Assembly (NCBI RefSeq): GCF_900095705.1
Contig: NZ_LT608327.1
Coordinates: forward strand, 310,001 to 374,000
DNA length: 64,000 nt
Source of the DNA: Fusobacterium massiliense
GTDB taxonomy: Bacteria > Fusobacteriota > Fusobacteriia > Fusobacteriales > Fusobacteriaceae
Direction: 5' to 3'
The stretch's first letter is position 1, and every line of letters starts with the position of its first letter. The notes beneath the pieces are model-generated. The model had not been told where the DNA came from and made no database searches. It saw nothing but the letters and a program-made list of their open reading frames with translations. A program made the translations under genes and the position numbers. Of the stretch, positions 36,626 through 44,061 are shown in pieces.

Positions 36626-36698
36626 AGTCTCCGACGTCCGTATTACTCTGGAGAGCATTTCGGTGAGCTCGGAAGAGTCATACGGCTGTCAGGAGACT
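36626..36698 (+). repeat. dispersed hairpin repeat, copy 9 (type copy of subfamily B)
   Basis: Best-paired copy. Arms: AGTCTCC/GGAGACT, GAC/GTC, CCGTAT/ATACGG, ACTCT/AGAGT, GAGC/GCTC; internal loops GT/CT, T/C and GGA/GGA, bulged A before GGAGACT, apical loop ATTTCGGTGA. Compared with subfamily A, four of five upper-helix pairs differ yet remain paired, and the lower helix has a compensated pair. Confidence 0.93.
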
Positions 36699-36736
36699 TT
36701 ATTTATACAAAAATTATAAAATTAAATAGCAAAATT

Positions 36737-36790
36737 AGTATCTGATCTACGTATTAGTTTGAAGTTGCTGTATACAACTATTAAAAGACT
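36737..36790 (+). repeat. dispersed hairpin repeat, copy 10 (internally deleted)
   Basis: 54-nt version: AGTATCTGAT, ACGTAT, TAGTTTGAAGTTGCTG, then TATACAACTATTAAAAGACT. The left flank TATAAAATTAAATAGCAAAA is well preserved, while the apical part and most of the 3' side are lost. Confidence 0.78.
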
Positions 36791-36901
36791 TTTTTTATTT
36801 AATATAAATTTTTAGATGCTTGTATATTTTGTTAATTTTTGATAGAATTTAAAATATATAAAATTTCTTTATTTTAATTTATAAATTAAATAAAGAAAAT
36901 T

Positions 36902-36977
36902 AGTCTCTGACGTCTGTATTAGTTCGAAGAGCCTCTGTTTATTATCCTCATAGAACTCATACGGCTGTCAAGAGATT
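36902..36977 (+). repeat. dispersed hairpin repeat, copy 11 (subfamily A)
   Basis: Arms AGTCTCT/AGAGATT, GAC/GTC, CTGTAT/ATACGG, AGTTC/GAACT; the apical arm GAGC faces TCCTC and no longer pairs well. It ends 30 nt before the start of the Crp-family regulator gene, so it would form part of that gene's leader if transcription starts upstream. Confidence 0.88.
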
Positions 36978-37007
36978 TTATTTGTATATATTCGATAAGA
37001 GGTTAAT

Positions 37008-37697
37008 ATGAAAATAAGTGATGATGATATAAAAACGATAGAAGTATTTAATGGCATCAATAGTAGCACAATAGAAGATATAAAAAAGAGTGCTGATATT
37101 ATTCAGTTAAAAAAGAATAGAGCACTTTATTCGGATAGGCAAGTTATAGATTATGTATATTTTTTACTTTCAGGAAATATTAGTCTTATAAAGTCAAATG
37201 AAAATGGAGAAAGTAGAGTAATTTTTTTGCTTTCTTCGGGCTCTATGATTAATCAACCTTTAATGAGAAAAAATACTTCTGGTTTGGAGTGTTGGGGTTT
37301 TGAAGATTCTAAAATTATAAGAATTACTTTTGATAAATTTGATCAACTTATGTCTAAAGATTATACTTTAGCTAGAAATTGTATGTTGTTTATGGAAAGA
37401 AGAATTAGAAGGCTTTATAGACAACTTAAAAATTCTGTTACTCTCAGCATCGAAAAAAGACTTTCAGCAAAGTTATATAGACTTGCTCTTGAGCATGGTA
37501 TAAAAGATAATTCCTTTGAAAATTATACTTTAATAAATTTGAATATAAGTGTTACTTATATGGCAAAGATGCTTGGTTATCAAAGAGAAACTGTTTCTAG
37601 AGCTATTAAAATATTGATGAAAAATGAAATTTTAAAAATGGAAGAAAGAAAGTTTTATGTAAATATGAAATTAGCGAATCAATTCTTTAAGAAATAA
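37008..37697 (+). CDS. Crp/Fnr-family transcriptional regulator
   Basis: 229 residues: a cyclic-nucleotide-binding-like beta barrel (about 15-120) and a C-terminal winged helix with recognition region TYMAKMLGYQRETVSRAIKI near residue 185. The N-terminus has no cysteine cluster (only Cys103 and Cys125 overall), so it is not an oxygen-sensing FNR with a [4Fe-4S] cluster, and cAMP contacts are not obvious. It stands just upstream of asrABC in the same direction but behind its own terminator, which suggests it controls sulfite reduction, redox or sulfur supply. AGAGG precedes the ATG. Confidence 0.87.
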   Translation: MKISDDDIKTIEVFNGINSSTIEDIKKSADIIQLKKNRALYSDRQVIDYVYFLLSGNISLIKSNENGESRVIFLLSSGSMINQPLMRKNTSGLECWGFEDSKIIRITFDKFDQLMSKDYTLARNCMLFMERRIRRLYRQLKNSVTLSIEKRLSAKLYRLALEHGIKDNSFENYTLINLNISVTYMAKMLGYQRETVSRAIKILMKNEILKMEERKFYVNMKLANQFFKK

Positions 37698-37734
37698 CTA
37701 AAGAATTATATTGAAATTATTAAGATTTTTTATA

Positions 37735-37765
37735 AAAACTGTGATTTTTATTACAGTTTTTTTAT
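37735..37765 (+). terminator. rho-independent terminator of the Crp-family gene
   Basis: Stem AAAAACTGT / ACAGTTTTT with a 10-nt AT loop, T run extending to 37765. It separates the regulator from the asr operon. Confidence 0.85.
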
Positions 37766-37784
37766 TTGTAAAATGTTAAAATAT

Positions 37785-37813
37785 TGAAACGTATGAAATT
37801 AAATTATATATAT
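37785..37813 (+). promoter_or_regulatory. probable asrABC promoter
   Basis: TTGAAA (37785-37790), 17-nt spacer, TATATA (37808-37813). No clear palindromic Crp-type operator (TGTGA-N6-TCACA or TTGAT-N4-ATCAA) is seen around it, so regulation by the adjacent regulator is unproven. Confidence 0.5.
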
Positions 37814-37850
37814 CTTATTTTCTATTAAAATGAGGAGGAAACGAAACTAT

Positions 37851-38924
37851 ATGAAATTTAAACTATCCATCGAGCAATTTGATGAGGGTCTTAAAAAACT
37901 TTCAGAAAAATACAAGATTTTTGCTCCTAAAACTTTTGAAAAAAGAGGAACATATTCAGATACAGATGTTGTAAGATATGCTCTTGTTAAAAGTTTTTCT
38001 GAAATGAACTGGGAAGATAAATCACACTTTCCAGCTAAGGAAGCATTATTGCCAGTTAATGAAGTTTTATTTTATTACACAGAAGATGAATACACAATCC
38101 CTAAGGAAGATGAAAGAGAAAATCTAGTTTTTTTAAGAGCATGTGATATGAATGCTATAAAAAGATTAGATCAAATTTATTTAAACAATGGTGCAAGTAA
38201 AGATTTTTTCTATACTAAAAATAGAAATAAAACAAAATTTATCGTTGTAGGCTGCACAAAAACTTTTAGAAATTGTTTTTGTGTAAGTATGGGTACAAAC
38301 AAAAGTAGCAATTATGATGGAGCTATGAATATCAGAGAAAATGAAATTCAGTTAGAAGTTGTGAACGAATCTTTAAATGTATTTGATTATAACAGAGAAA
38401 TAGACTTTGATATTGATTATGTTAGCTCAAATGAATTCAAAGTTGATTTACCAAAAGAAGTTGACTTTACATATATTTCAAATCATAAAATGTGGGATGA
38501 ATATGATACTAGATGTATCGGTTGTGGTAGATGCAATTATAGCTGTCCTACTTGTACTTGCTTTTCTATGCAAGATATTAAATATAAGCAAAATAATAAC
38601 ATGGGAGAAAGAAGAAGAGTTTGGGCTTCTTGCCAAGTTGATGGTTACACAAATATAGCAGGTGGACACTCATTTAGACAAAAACAAGGTCAAAGAATGA
38701 GATTTAAAACTCTACATAAAATCCATGATTATAGAAAAAGATTTGGTGAAAATATGTGTGTAGGTTGTGGTAGATGTGATGATATGTGCCCTCAATATAT
38801 TTCTATATCTGAGGCTTATGAAAAAGTTACAAATGCTATGAAAGAAAAAGAAAATGATGATAAATTAGTTTCTGAAGTATATGAAAAAGTTATTCAAGCA
38901 ATACAAGATAAAAGAGAGGGATAA
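37851..38924 (+). CDS. asrA: anaerobic sulfite reductase subunit A
   Basis: 357 residues from ATG 37851; the earlier in-frame ATG at 37830 lies on the GAGGAGG ribosome binding site. Two ferredoxin-like clusters are visible: CIGCGRCNYSCPTCTC near residue 223 and CVGCGRCDDMCP near 304. AsrA carries electrons to the siroheme subunit AsrC in NADH-dependent reduction of sulfite to sulfide. asrB begins two bases after its stop. Confidence 0.95.
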   Translation: MKFKLSIEQFDEGLKKLSEKYKIFAPKTFEKRGTYSDTDVVRYALVKSFSEMNWEDKSHFPAKEALLPVNEVLFYYTEDEYTIPKEDERENLVFLRACDMNAIKRLDQIYLNNGASKDFFYTKNRNKTKFIVVGCTKTFRNCFCVSMGTNKSSNYDGAMNIRENEIQLEVVNESLNVFDYNREIDFDIDYVSSNEFKVDLPKEVDFTYISNHKMWDEYDTRCIGCGRCNYSCPTCTCFSMQDIKYKQNNNMGERRRVWASCQVDGYTNIAGGHSFRQKQGQRMRFKTLHKIHDYRKRFGENMCVGCGRCDDMCPQYISISEAYEKVTNAMKEKENDDKLVSEVYEKVIQAIQDKREG

Positions 38925-38926
38925 GA

Positions 38927-39730
38927 ATGTGTAATTGTAGTAATCCATATATACCAAGTCCAGCTGAAATACTTGAAATTATAAAGCACACTGAAAATGA
39001 ATGGACTTTTAGAGTTAAAGCTGATACGAGTCTAACAAAACCAGGACAATTTTACGAAATTTCTTTACCAAAATTTGGAGAAAGTCCTATATCAGTTTCT
39101 GGGATTGGAAAAGATTTTATAGACTTTACAATAAGAGCTGTAGGTAGAGTTACAAATGAAATATTTGAATATAAAATTGGGGACAAACTTTTTATTAGAG
39201 GACCATATGGTAATGGTTTTGATCTTAACGAATACAATGGAAAAGAATTGGCTATTGTTGTCGGAGGAAGTGCTTTAGCACCAGTTAGGGGAATTATACA
39301 ACATGTATATAATAATTTAGATAAAGTAAAATCATTTAAATTAATAGCAGGTTTTAAATCTCCAAAAGATATATTATTTGCTAAAGATTTAGAAGAATGG
39401 TCTAAAAAATTAGATGTTATAGTTACAGTAGATGGAGCTGAAGATGATTATAAAGGTCCAAAAGGACTTGTTACAAAATATATACCAGATATAAAGTTTA
39501 ATGATTTAAATAATTCATCAGCAGTGGTTGTTGGGCCACCTATGATGATGAAATTTTCTGTAGCAGAATTTTTAAAATTAAATTTATCTGAAAAAAATAT
39601 TTGGGTTTCTTATGAAAGAAATATGCATTGTGGTATAGGAAAATGTGGTCATTGTAAAATGGATGCAACATATATTTGCCTTGATGGTCCTGTTTTTAAT
39701 TATGAATTTGCAAAAAATTTAGTTGATTAG
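38927..39730 (+). CDS. asrB: anaerobic sulfite reductase subunit B
   Basis: 267 residues of the ferredoxin-NADP reductase superfamily. The flavin-binding PISVSGIG lies near residue 55, the NAD-binding region ELAIVVGGSALAPVRGI near 106, and a C-terminal [2Fe-2S] motif CGIGKCGHCKMDATYIC near 236. It takes electrons from NADH for AsrA/AsrC. GAGAGGG precedes the ATG. Confidence 0.95.
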   Translation: MCNCSNPYIPSPAEILEIIKHTENEWTFRVKADTSLTKPGQFYEISLPKFGESPISVSGIGKDFIDFTIRAVGRVTNEIFEYKIGDKLFIRGPYGNGFDLNEYNGKELAIVVGGSALAPVRGIIQHVYNNLDKVKSFKLIAGFKSPKDILFAKDLEEWSKKLDVIVTVDGAEDDYKGPKGLVTKYIPDIKFNDLNNSSAVVVGPPMMMKFSVAEFLKLNLSEKNIWVSYERNMHCGIGKCGHCKMDATYICLDGPVFNYEFAKNLVD

Positions 39731-39738
39731 GAGGAAAT

Positions 39739-40713
39739 ATGATAAGAGATCTAAATACAAAAAAAGTTATGAAAAATGCTTTTAGAATAACTAAAACTAA
39801 ATATAAAACAGCTCTTAGAGTTAGAGTTCCTGGAGGACTAATTAATCCTGAATGTCTAATGATAGTTTCTGAAATCTCTTCTAAATATGGAGATGGTCAA
39901 ATTCATATGACAACAAGACAGGGATTTGAAATTCTAGGGATAGATATGGAGAATATGCCTGAAGTCAATAAAATGGCACAGCCTCTTATTGAAAAATTAG
40001 GCATTAATCAATCTGAAAAAGGTACTGGATATGGAGCAGCAGGAACAAGAAATATCTCTGCTTGTATAGGGAATAAAGTTTGTCCTAAAGCTCAGTATAA
40101 TACTACAGAATTTGCAAGAAGAATTGAGAAAGTGGTTTTCCCACATGATTTACATTTTAAAATTGCTTTAACTGGGTGCCCTAACGATTGTATTAAAGCT
40201 AGAATGCATGACTTTGGAATTATAGGAACTTGTCTTCCAGAATACGAAATGGATAGATGTGTTACTTGTGGTGCATGTGTAAAAAAATGTAAAAAGTTAT
40301 CTGTTAATGCTTTAAAAATTGAAAACAATAAAATTGTTAGAGATGAGAATAAATGTATTGGTTGTGGTGAATGTGTTATTAACTGCCCTATGTCTGCTTG
40401 GACAAGAAGCCCTAAAAAATATTATAAATTAATGATAATGGGTAGAACTGGTAAGAAAAATCCAAGACTGGCTGAAGACTGGTTAAGATGGGTAGATGAA
40501 GATAGTATTGTAAAAATCATTGAAAATACATATAAATATGTAACAGAATACATATCAAAAGATGCTCCTAATGGAAAAGAACATATTGGATACATTGTAG
40601 ATAGAACTGGATTCGAAGAATTTAGAAAATGGGCTTTACAAGATGTAAAATTACCTGCTGAAGCAGTTGAATTAAAAAATATTTATTGGTCAGGTCCTAA
40701 ATACGACTGGTAA
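39739..40713 (+). CDS. asrC: anaerobic sulfite reductase subunit C (siroheme)
   Basis: 324 residues. Siroheme/[4Fe-4S] ligands: CIGNKVCPKAQ near residue 114 and TGCPNDCIKA near 150. Two further ferredoxin clusters, CVTCGACVKKCKK near 174 and CIGCGECVINCP near 205, are inserted before the final domain. It carries out the six-electron reduction of sulfite to sulfide. GGAGG lies seven nt upstream of the ATG. It ends at a hairpin shared with the convergent flavodoxin gene. Confidence 0.95.
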   Translation: MIRDLNTKKVMKNAFRITKTKYKTALRVRVPGGLINPECLMIVSEISSKYGDGQIHMTTRQGFEILGIDMENMPEVNKMAQPLIEKLGINQSEKGTGYGAAGTRNISACIGNKVCPKAQYNTTEFARRIEKVVFPHDLHFKIALTGCPNDCIKARMHDFGIIGTCLPEYEMDRCVTCGACVKKCKKLSVNALKIENNKIVRDENKCIGCGECVINCPMSAWTRSPKKYYKLMIMGRTGKKNPRLAEDWLRWVDEDSIVKIIENTYKYVTEYISKDAPNGKEHIGYIVDRTGFEEFRKWALQDVKLPAEAVELKNIYWSGPKYDW

Positions 40714-40725
40714 TTATAAATAAAT

Positions 40726-40761
40726 AGTCCTTGATTCTCCTTTAAAAGGTTATCAAGGACT
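40726..40761 (+). terminator. bidirectional terminator, possible collapsed hairpin-repeat member
   Basis: Perfect 10-bp stem AGTCCTTGAT / ATCAAGGACT with a 16-nt loop between convergent asrC and flavodoxin genes, then TTTATTTTTATT. The sequence before it (AATTATAAATAAATAGTCCT) resembles the edge of repeat copies at 23081 and 41238 (AATTATAAATAAAGTCTC), so this may be a family member reduced to its outer helix and used as a terminator. Confidence 0.75.
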
Positions 40762-40770
40762 TTATTTTTA

Positions 40771-41199
40771 TTAGATAGTTACTAATTTTTGACCAATTTT
40801 TCTTAATTGTTCTAATTCTTCATCACTAGGAGCTTCATTAGCTAAAACTGGCATATCAACTATATTAGCACCAAAACCTTCTAATTGAGCTTTCCAGTTG
40901 TCAGCGTATTCTCCGCCTCCCCAACCATAAGAACCAAATATATAAACTTTTTTACCATTGAATTTTGCTCCATCTTCTTCCATAAAAGGAACTAAGTAGT
41001 TTTCTTCAATAGTTTCTGCTCCTGTTGCAGATGAACCCATAACTATAACATCACTAGCAAAGATATCATCTTTATTCATTTCATCTACTTTGTAAACATT
41101 AACAGTTCCTCCTGCTGCTTTTATTCCTTCTTCAATAGCTTGTGCCATAGAGTAAGTATTTCCAGTTGAACTGTAATACACTAAACTTATTTTGTTCAT
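40771..41199 (-). CDS. short-chain flavodoxin
   Basis: 142 residues, Clostridium-type flavodoxin. The FMN phosphate loop is YYSSTGNTYSMAQ at residues 8-20, with FGSYGWGGGEYADNW near 98 binding the isoalloxazine ring. It is a low-potential one-electron carrier in the cytoplasm, a candidate donor for HgdC (known to accept electrons from flavodoxin or ferredoxin in glutamate fermenters); that link is inference. AGGAGG lies seven nt upstream. Transcribed toward asrC. Confidence 0.92.
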   Translation of the reverse strand: MNKISLVYYSSTGNTYSMAQAIEEGIKAAGGTVNVYKVDEMNKDDIFASDVIVMGSSATGAETIEENYLVPFMEEDGAKFNGKKVYIFGSYGWGGGEYADNWKAQLEGFGANIVDMPVLANEAPSDEELEQLRKIGQKLVTI

Positions 41200-41237
41200 A
41201 TTTTCATATCCTCCTAAATTAAAATAATTATAAATAA

Positions 41238-41312
41238 AGTCTCTTGACAGCCGTATCAGTTTACGAGCTCAATAAACACAGGCTCTTCGAACTAATACAG
41301 ACGTCAGAGACT
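41238..41312 (-). repeat. dispersed hairpin repeat, copy 12 (subfamily A, reverse)
   Basis: On the minus strand: AGTCTCT/AGAGACT, GAC/GTC, CTGTAT/ATACGG, AGTTC/AAACT, GAGC/GCTC, bulged A present. It lies downstream of tsaB in the sense orientation and upstream of the flavodoxin gene. Left flank (minus strand) AAATTAAATAGCAAAATT is retained at 41313-41330. Confidence 0.92.
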
Positions 41313-41431
41313 AATTTTGCTATTTAATTTTATAATTTCTTATAGAAAAAATAAATTCTTTACTTATTAACTCATATATTTATTATACACTATTTTTTTA
41401 AATTTTAAAAGCTTAATTTTAATTTCTTTTA

Positions 41432-42076
41432 TTATTGTTTTTCTGCTCTAGATTTACTAATATACTCAGGCTCTAAAGTATAAATATTATCTTCTTTTCT
41501 AGTTAATGATAATTCACATAAAATAGAAGCTCTAGGAAATGAATTATACCTAGAGAAAATAATTGCTCTCTCACCTAAGTTATTTTTTAAGATGTCAGTG
41601 TAATTAATTGCCCCATCTCCAACAAAAATATATTTTTTATTTGAATCCAATTCTTTTAATAAATCAATCAAATACCCATCAGCACACATATTATCATGCT
41701 TATAGTATACCCTTTCTTTTCTAGCATCAATCAATGGAATTACTTCCGTACAAGTATTATCTTCAGCAATAGCTTCTAAAATATCTAATTCATTAATTCC
41801 TACAAGCGGTTTATTTAAAGCCATAGCTAGTCCTTTGGCAATACCTAATGCAATTCTAACTCCAGTAAATGAACCTGGTCCTATAGCAACAGCAATTTTA
41901 TCAATACTATTTATATTTAGTGAAGAAATCTTAAAAAGATTATCTATTATAGGCATAACAATATTAGAGTGATTTTTTTCAACACTTAAACTAGTTTCTG
42001 CTATCATTCCTTTTTTATCATCAAATATAGAACAAGTACAAATTTTTGTAGATGTATCAATTCCCAAAACCAACAT
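41432..42076 (-). CDS. tsaB: tRNA t6A synthesis protein TsaB
   Basis: 214 residues, ASKHA-fold. GIDTSTKICTCSIF near residue 5 and AVAIGPGSFTGVRIALGIAK near 67 are TsaB signatures. It supports TsaD (not in this window) in threonylcarbamoyl transfer to A37 of ANN-decoding tRNAs. Its ATG lies 20 nt inside tsaE, so the two are coupled. Confidence 0.93.
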   Translation of the reverse strand: MLVLGIDTSTKICTCSIFDDKKGMIAETSLSVEKNHSNIVMPIIDNLFKISSLNINSIDKIAVAIGPGSFTGVRIALGIAKGLAMALNKPLVGINELDILEAIAEDNTCTEVIPLIDARKERVYYKHDNMCADGYLIDLLKELDSNKKYIFVGDGAINYTDILKNNLGERAIIFSRYNSFPRASILCELSLTRKEDNIYTLEPEYISKSRAEKQ

Positions 42077-42524
42077 AGTTTAAAAGTTCCTCCTCTTTTT
42101 TAGAATTTCCAATATATTTTATATTAACTTTTCTTTCATCATCTTTAGTAGAGTAAGAAAAATCAATTCTTATATACTCTTTTGGTAAGTCATCTAAAAT
42201 AATATCAGCCCATTCTATCAATGCTACTCCACCATTATTAATGTAGTCTTCATAACCAATTTCATAAATCTCTTCCGAATTACAAAGTCTATACACATCA
42301 AAATGGTAAAGAGGTAATCTACCAGTTAAATATTCAAGAACATAATTAAATGTAGGGCTTTTTAAATTTTCTTTAACTCCAAATTCTTTAGCAAATGTTT
42401 TTGTAAAGGTAGTTTTTCCAGTTCCTAAATCTCCAATAAGAGCAATAACTGTATTTTCACTAGCATAGTTAGCAATCTTTTTTGCTAATGTATCTATCTC
42501 TGAAAAATTTAAAATCTTTTCCAT
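42057..42524 (-). CDS. tsaE: tRNA t6A synthesis ATPase TsaE
   Basis: 155 residues. Walker A GDLGTGKTTF at 31-40, TFNYVLEYLTGRLPLYHFDVY near 58 and LIEWAD near 105 are typical. TsaE drives ATP-dependent turnover of the TsaBDE complex. It precedes tsaB with overlap and follows the heptose nucleotidyltransferase-like gene by 11 nt, with GGGAGGAAATC before its start. Confidence 0.93.
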   Translation of the reverse strand: MEKILNFSEIDTLAKKIANYASENTVIALIGDLGTGKTTFTKTFAKEFGVKENLKSPTFNYVLEYLTGRLPLYHFDVYRLCNSEEIYEIGYEDYINNGGVALIEWADIILDDLPKEYIRIDFSYSTKDDERKVNIKYIGNSKKEEELLNYVGFGN

Positions 42525-42535
42525 GATTTCCTCCC

Positions 42536-43000
42536 TTATTTTTGATTAATCTTATTTATAATATTGGTAGTAGATTTACCTTCAACAAAATTTAAAATTA
42601 CAACCTCTCCACCATAGCTTTCAACAATTTTAGTTTCCGGCAAATCATCTTTTTGATAATCTCCACCTTTAACATGTACTGAAGGCTTAAGGAAAGCTAT
42701 TAAATCTTCAGGTGTATTTTCTTCAAAGATAACAGTATAATCAACAGATTTTAAACCATTTAAAACAAAAGTTCTATCTAGTTGAGAATTTACTGGTCTT
42801 GTTTCTCCTTTTAATTTTTTAACAGAAGTGTCAGAGTTTACCCCAACAACAAGTATATCCCCTAATTTTTTTGCTTCCTCTAGGTAAGTAACATGTCCTG
42901 AATGAAGTATATCAAAGCAACCATTAGTAAAGACAACTTTTTTATTTTGAGCTTTGGCATTTTCTATAATTTCTCTTGCAAGATTTTTATCTATATTCAT
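42536..43000 (-). CDS. rfaE2: RfaE2-like nucleotidyltransferase (heptose-1-P adenylyltransferase)
   Basis: 154 residues. TNGCFDILHSGHVTYL (25-40) holds the HxGH nucleotide motif, and HVKGGDYQKDDLPE near 108 matches the C-terminal domain of HldE. It would make ADP-heptose for lipopolysaccharide cores; here it is a separate one-domain protein, so the kinase partner must be encoded elsewhere. It overlaps the NUDIX gene by 14 nt. Confidence 0.88.
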   Translation of the reverse strand: MNIDKNLAREIIENAKAQNKKVVFTNGCFDILHSGHVTYLEEAKKLGDILVVGVNSDTSVKKLKGETRPVNSQLDRTFVLNGLKSVDYTVIFEENTPEDLIAFLKPSVHVKGGDYQKDDLPETKIVESYGGEVVILNFVEGKSTTNIINKINQK

Positions 43001-43604
43001 ACTTACAAACGTTTCCTTTCTCTTTTAAAATCTCAATAAATTCAAAAATAATTTCTGCAGTAATTCCCCAAATAGCCTCATTTTCATACATATAAATATA
43101 TATTTTTCTATCTGGTAACTTCCAATTATTTATATACTTTTTCGTAAAATTATATTTTTTTACATCAAATCTAGCCTTATTCCAAATTTCAATATTTTCA
43201 ATTATAGGTTTATTATTAATAAAAAATTCTATTGGAACTGCTAAAAGTTTTTGAACTTCATTTTTATTATAATCTATATCTTCTATATTAGTAATATTAA
43301 GTTGACAGATATAACATTCAATGAATGCTCCTATTCCAGCAAACATAATTCCAAACTTTTCAATATTGCTAATTTGCTTTCTTTTAATTCTTAATTCTTC
43401 AATAGTTTCTCTAATAGCTGTTTGATGAAATGTCTTATCCAACAAATCTTTTTTGCCTCCTGGAAAAGATATTTCTCCACCTTGTCGTATATTTTCAGCT
43501 CTTTTTTCTAATATAAAGCAATCTTTACCATTTATTTTTGCAATGCAAATCATAATAGCACTTTCAAAAAATTTACTTTTTGATATTATTCTTTCATTTG
43601 ACAT
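42987..43604 (-). CDS. NUDIX hydrolase, CoA-pyrophosphatase-like
   Basis: 205 residues. The Nudix box is ISFPGGKKDLLDKTF then HQTAIRETIEEL, with the spacing seen in CoA diphosphatases (Asp in place of the first Glu). The upstream EKRAENIRQGGEISFPGGK corresponds to the NudL-type preceding motif. Likely hydrolyses CoA or related dinucleotides. First gene of the NUDIX-rfaE2-tsaE-tsaB run. Confidence 0.83.
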   Translation of the reverse strand: MSNERIISKSKFFESAIMICIAKINGKDCFILEKRAENIRQGGEISFPGGKKDLLDKTFHQTAIRETIEELRIKRKQISNIEKFGIMFAGIGAFIECYICQLNITNIEDIDYNKNEVQKLLAVPIEFFINNKPIIENIEIWNKARFDVKKYNFTKKYINNWKLPDRKIYIYMYENEAIWGITAEIIFEFIEILKEKGNVCKYEYR

Positions 43605-43665
43605 AAATACTCCAAAGTTTATTTTAATATATTTCCTATTATAGCACAGAGATTAAAATAAAAAA

Positions 43666-43713
43666 AGTCCTTTAACAGCCGTATGAGTTCTACCCAATAC
43701 GAATGTTAGGACT
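43666..43713 (-). repeat. dispersed hairpin repeat, copy 13 (short, reverse)
   Basis: Minus-strand reading: AGTCCT/AGGACT, AAC/GTT, AT/CT internal loop, TCGTAT/ATACGG, then a short loop in place of the upper helices. AAC/GTT is a third paired state of the second helix (others GAC/GTC and GAT/ATC). It lies downstream of the small membrane protein gene at 43729 and may act as its terminator (TTTTTT follows on the minus strand). Confidence 0.85.
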
Positions 43714-43728
43714 AATTTTTACTAAAGA

Positions 43729-44010
43729 TTATTCTACATCACTGATGATAACTTCTTCAGTTGCATCTTCAGTTGCTGATTTTTCAGCTATTAAATCTTC
43801 GATATGTTCTTTCATTTCTGTAAGAGCTTCTATATCCATACTTTCAAAATTTGAAGAAGCAGAAGATTTTATATTAATCCCTTGACTTCTTAAAAAATCA
43901 TCTATTTTAGCTTGATTTTTTTTGTAAAGATAAATTCCAAGTGCTGTAACTCCAACACCAACTGCTACTCCTACTAAATGATCTTTTGTAATTCCGTTTG
44001 TTCCAAACAT
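43729..44010 (-). CDS. small single-span membrane protein (YtxH-like)
   Basis: 93 residues: short N-terminus, one membrane helix (HLVGVAVGVGVTALGIYLY, about 11-29), then a Lys-rich stretch and an acidic helical tail. No catalytic motif. It is the last gene of a minus-strand run with the P-type ATPase and HMA2-like proteins (51 nt after the preceding gene), so it is probably an accessory of that transporter. GGAGG precedes the ATG. Confidence 0.7.
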   Translation of the reverse strand: MFGTNGITKDHLVGVAVGVGVTALGIYLYKKNQAKIDDFLRSQGINIKSSASSNFESMDIEALTEMKEHIEDLIAEKSATEDATEEVIISDVE

Positions 44011-44061
44011 ATTAAAACCTCCTATTTAATTTTAAATTTATTATAATATTTTTGAGAAAAT

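Larger units (their letters stand above)
35927..37007. other. 1.1-kb gene-free repeat-rich region
   Basis: No credible gene on either strand. Bases 35945-36180 hold a 12-bp motif AGTCCTATATTT twice directly (35945, 36017) and its complement AAATATAGGAC at 36170, enclosing very AT-rich DNA. A degenerate copy of the repeat left flank (TTATTCTGTAGAAGAATATG) lies at 36209-36228. Four hairpin-repeat copies follow at 36329, 36626, 36737 and 36902. A short hairpin GTCTT/AAGAC with following T run is at 36567-36590. This is the densest repeat cluster in the window. Confidence 0.85.

Noticed and set aside
8311-36977. Possible CRISPR array made of the repeated hairpins
   Set aside because: Copies are scattered over 43 kb, face both ways, differ in length and are not separated by uniform spacers; no cas genes are present.
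36329-36977. Integron-like attC array beside the recombinase
   Set aside because: No gene cassettes lie between the copies, the RYYYAAC/GTTRRRY cores are not present, and most copies lie far from the recombinase.
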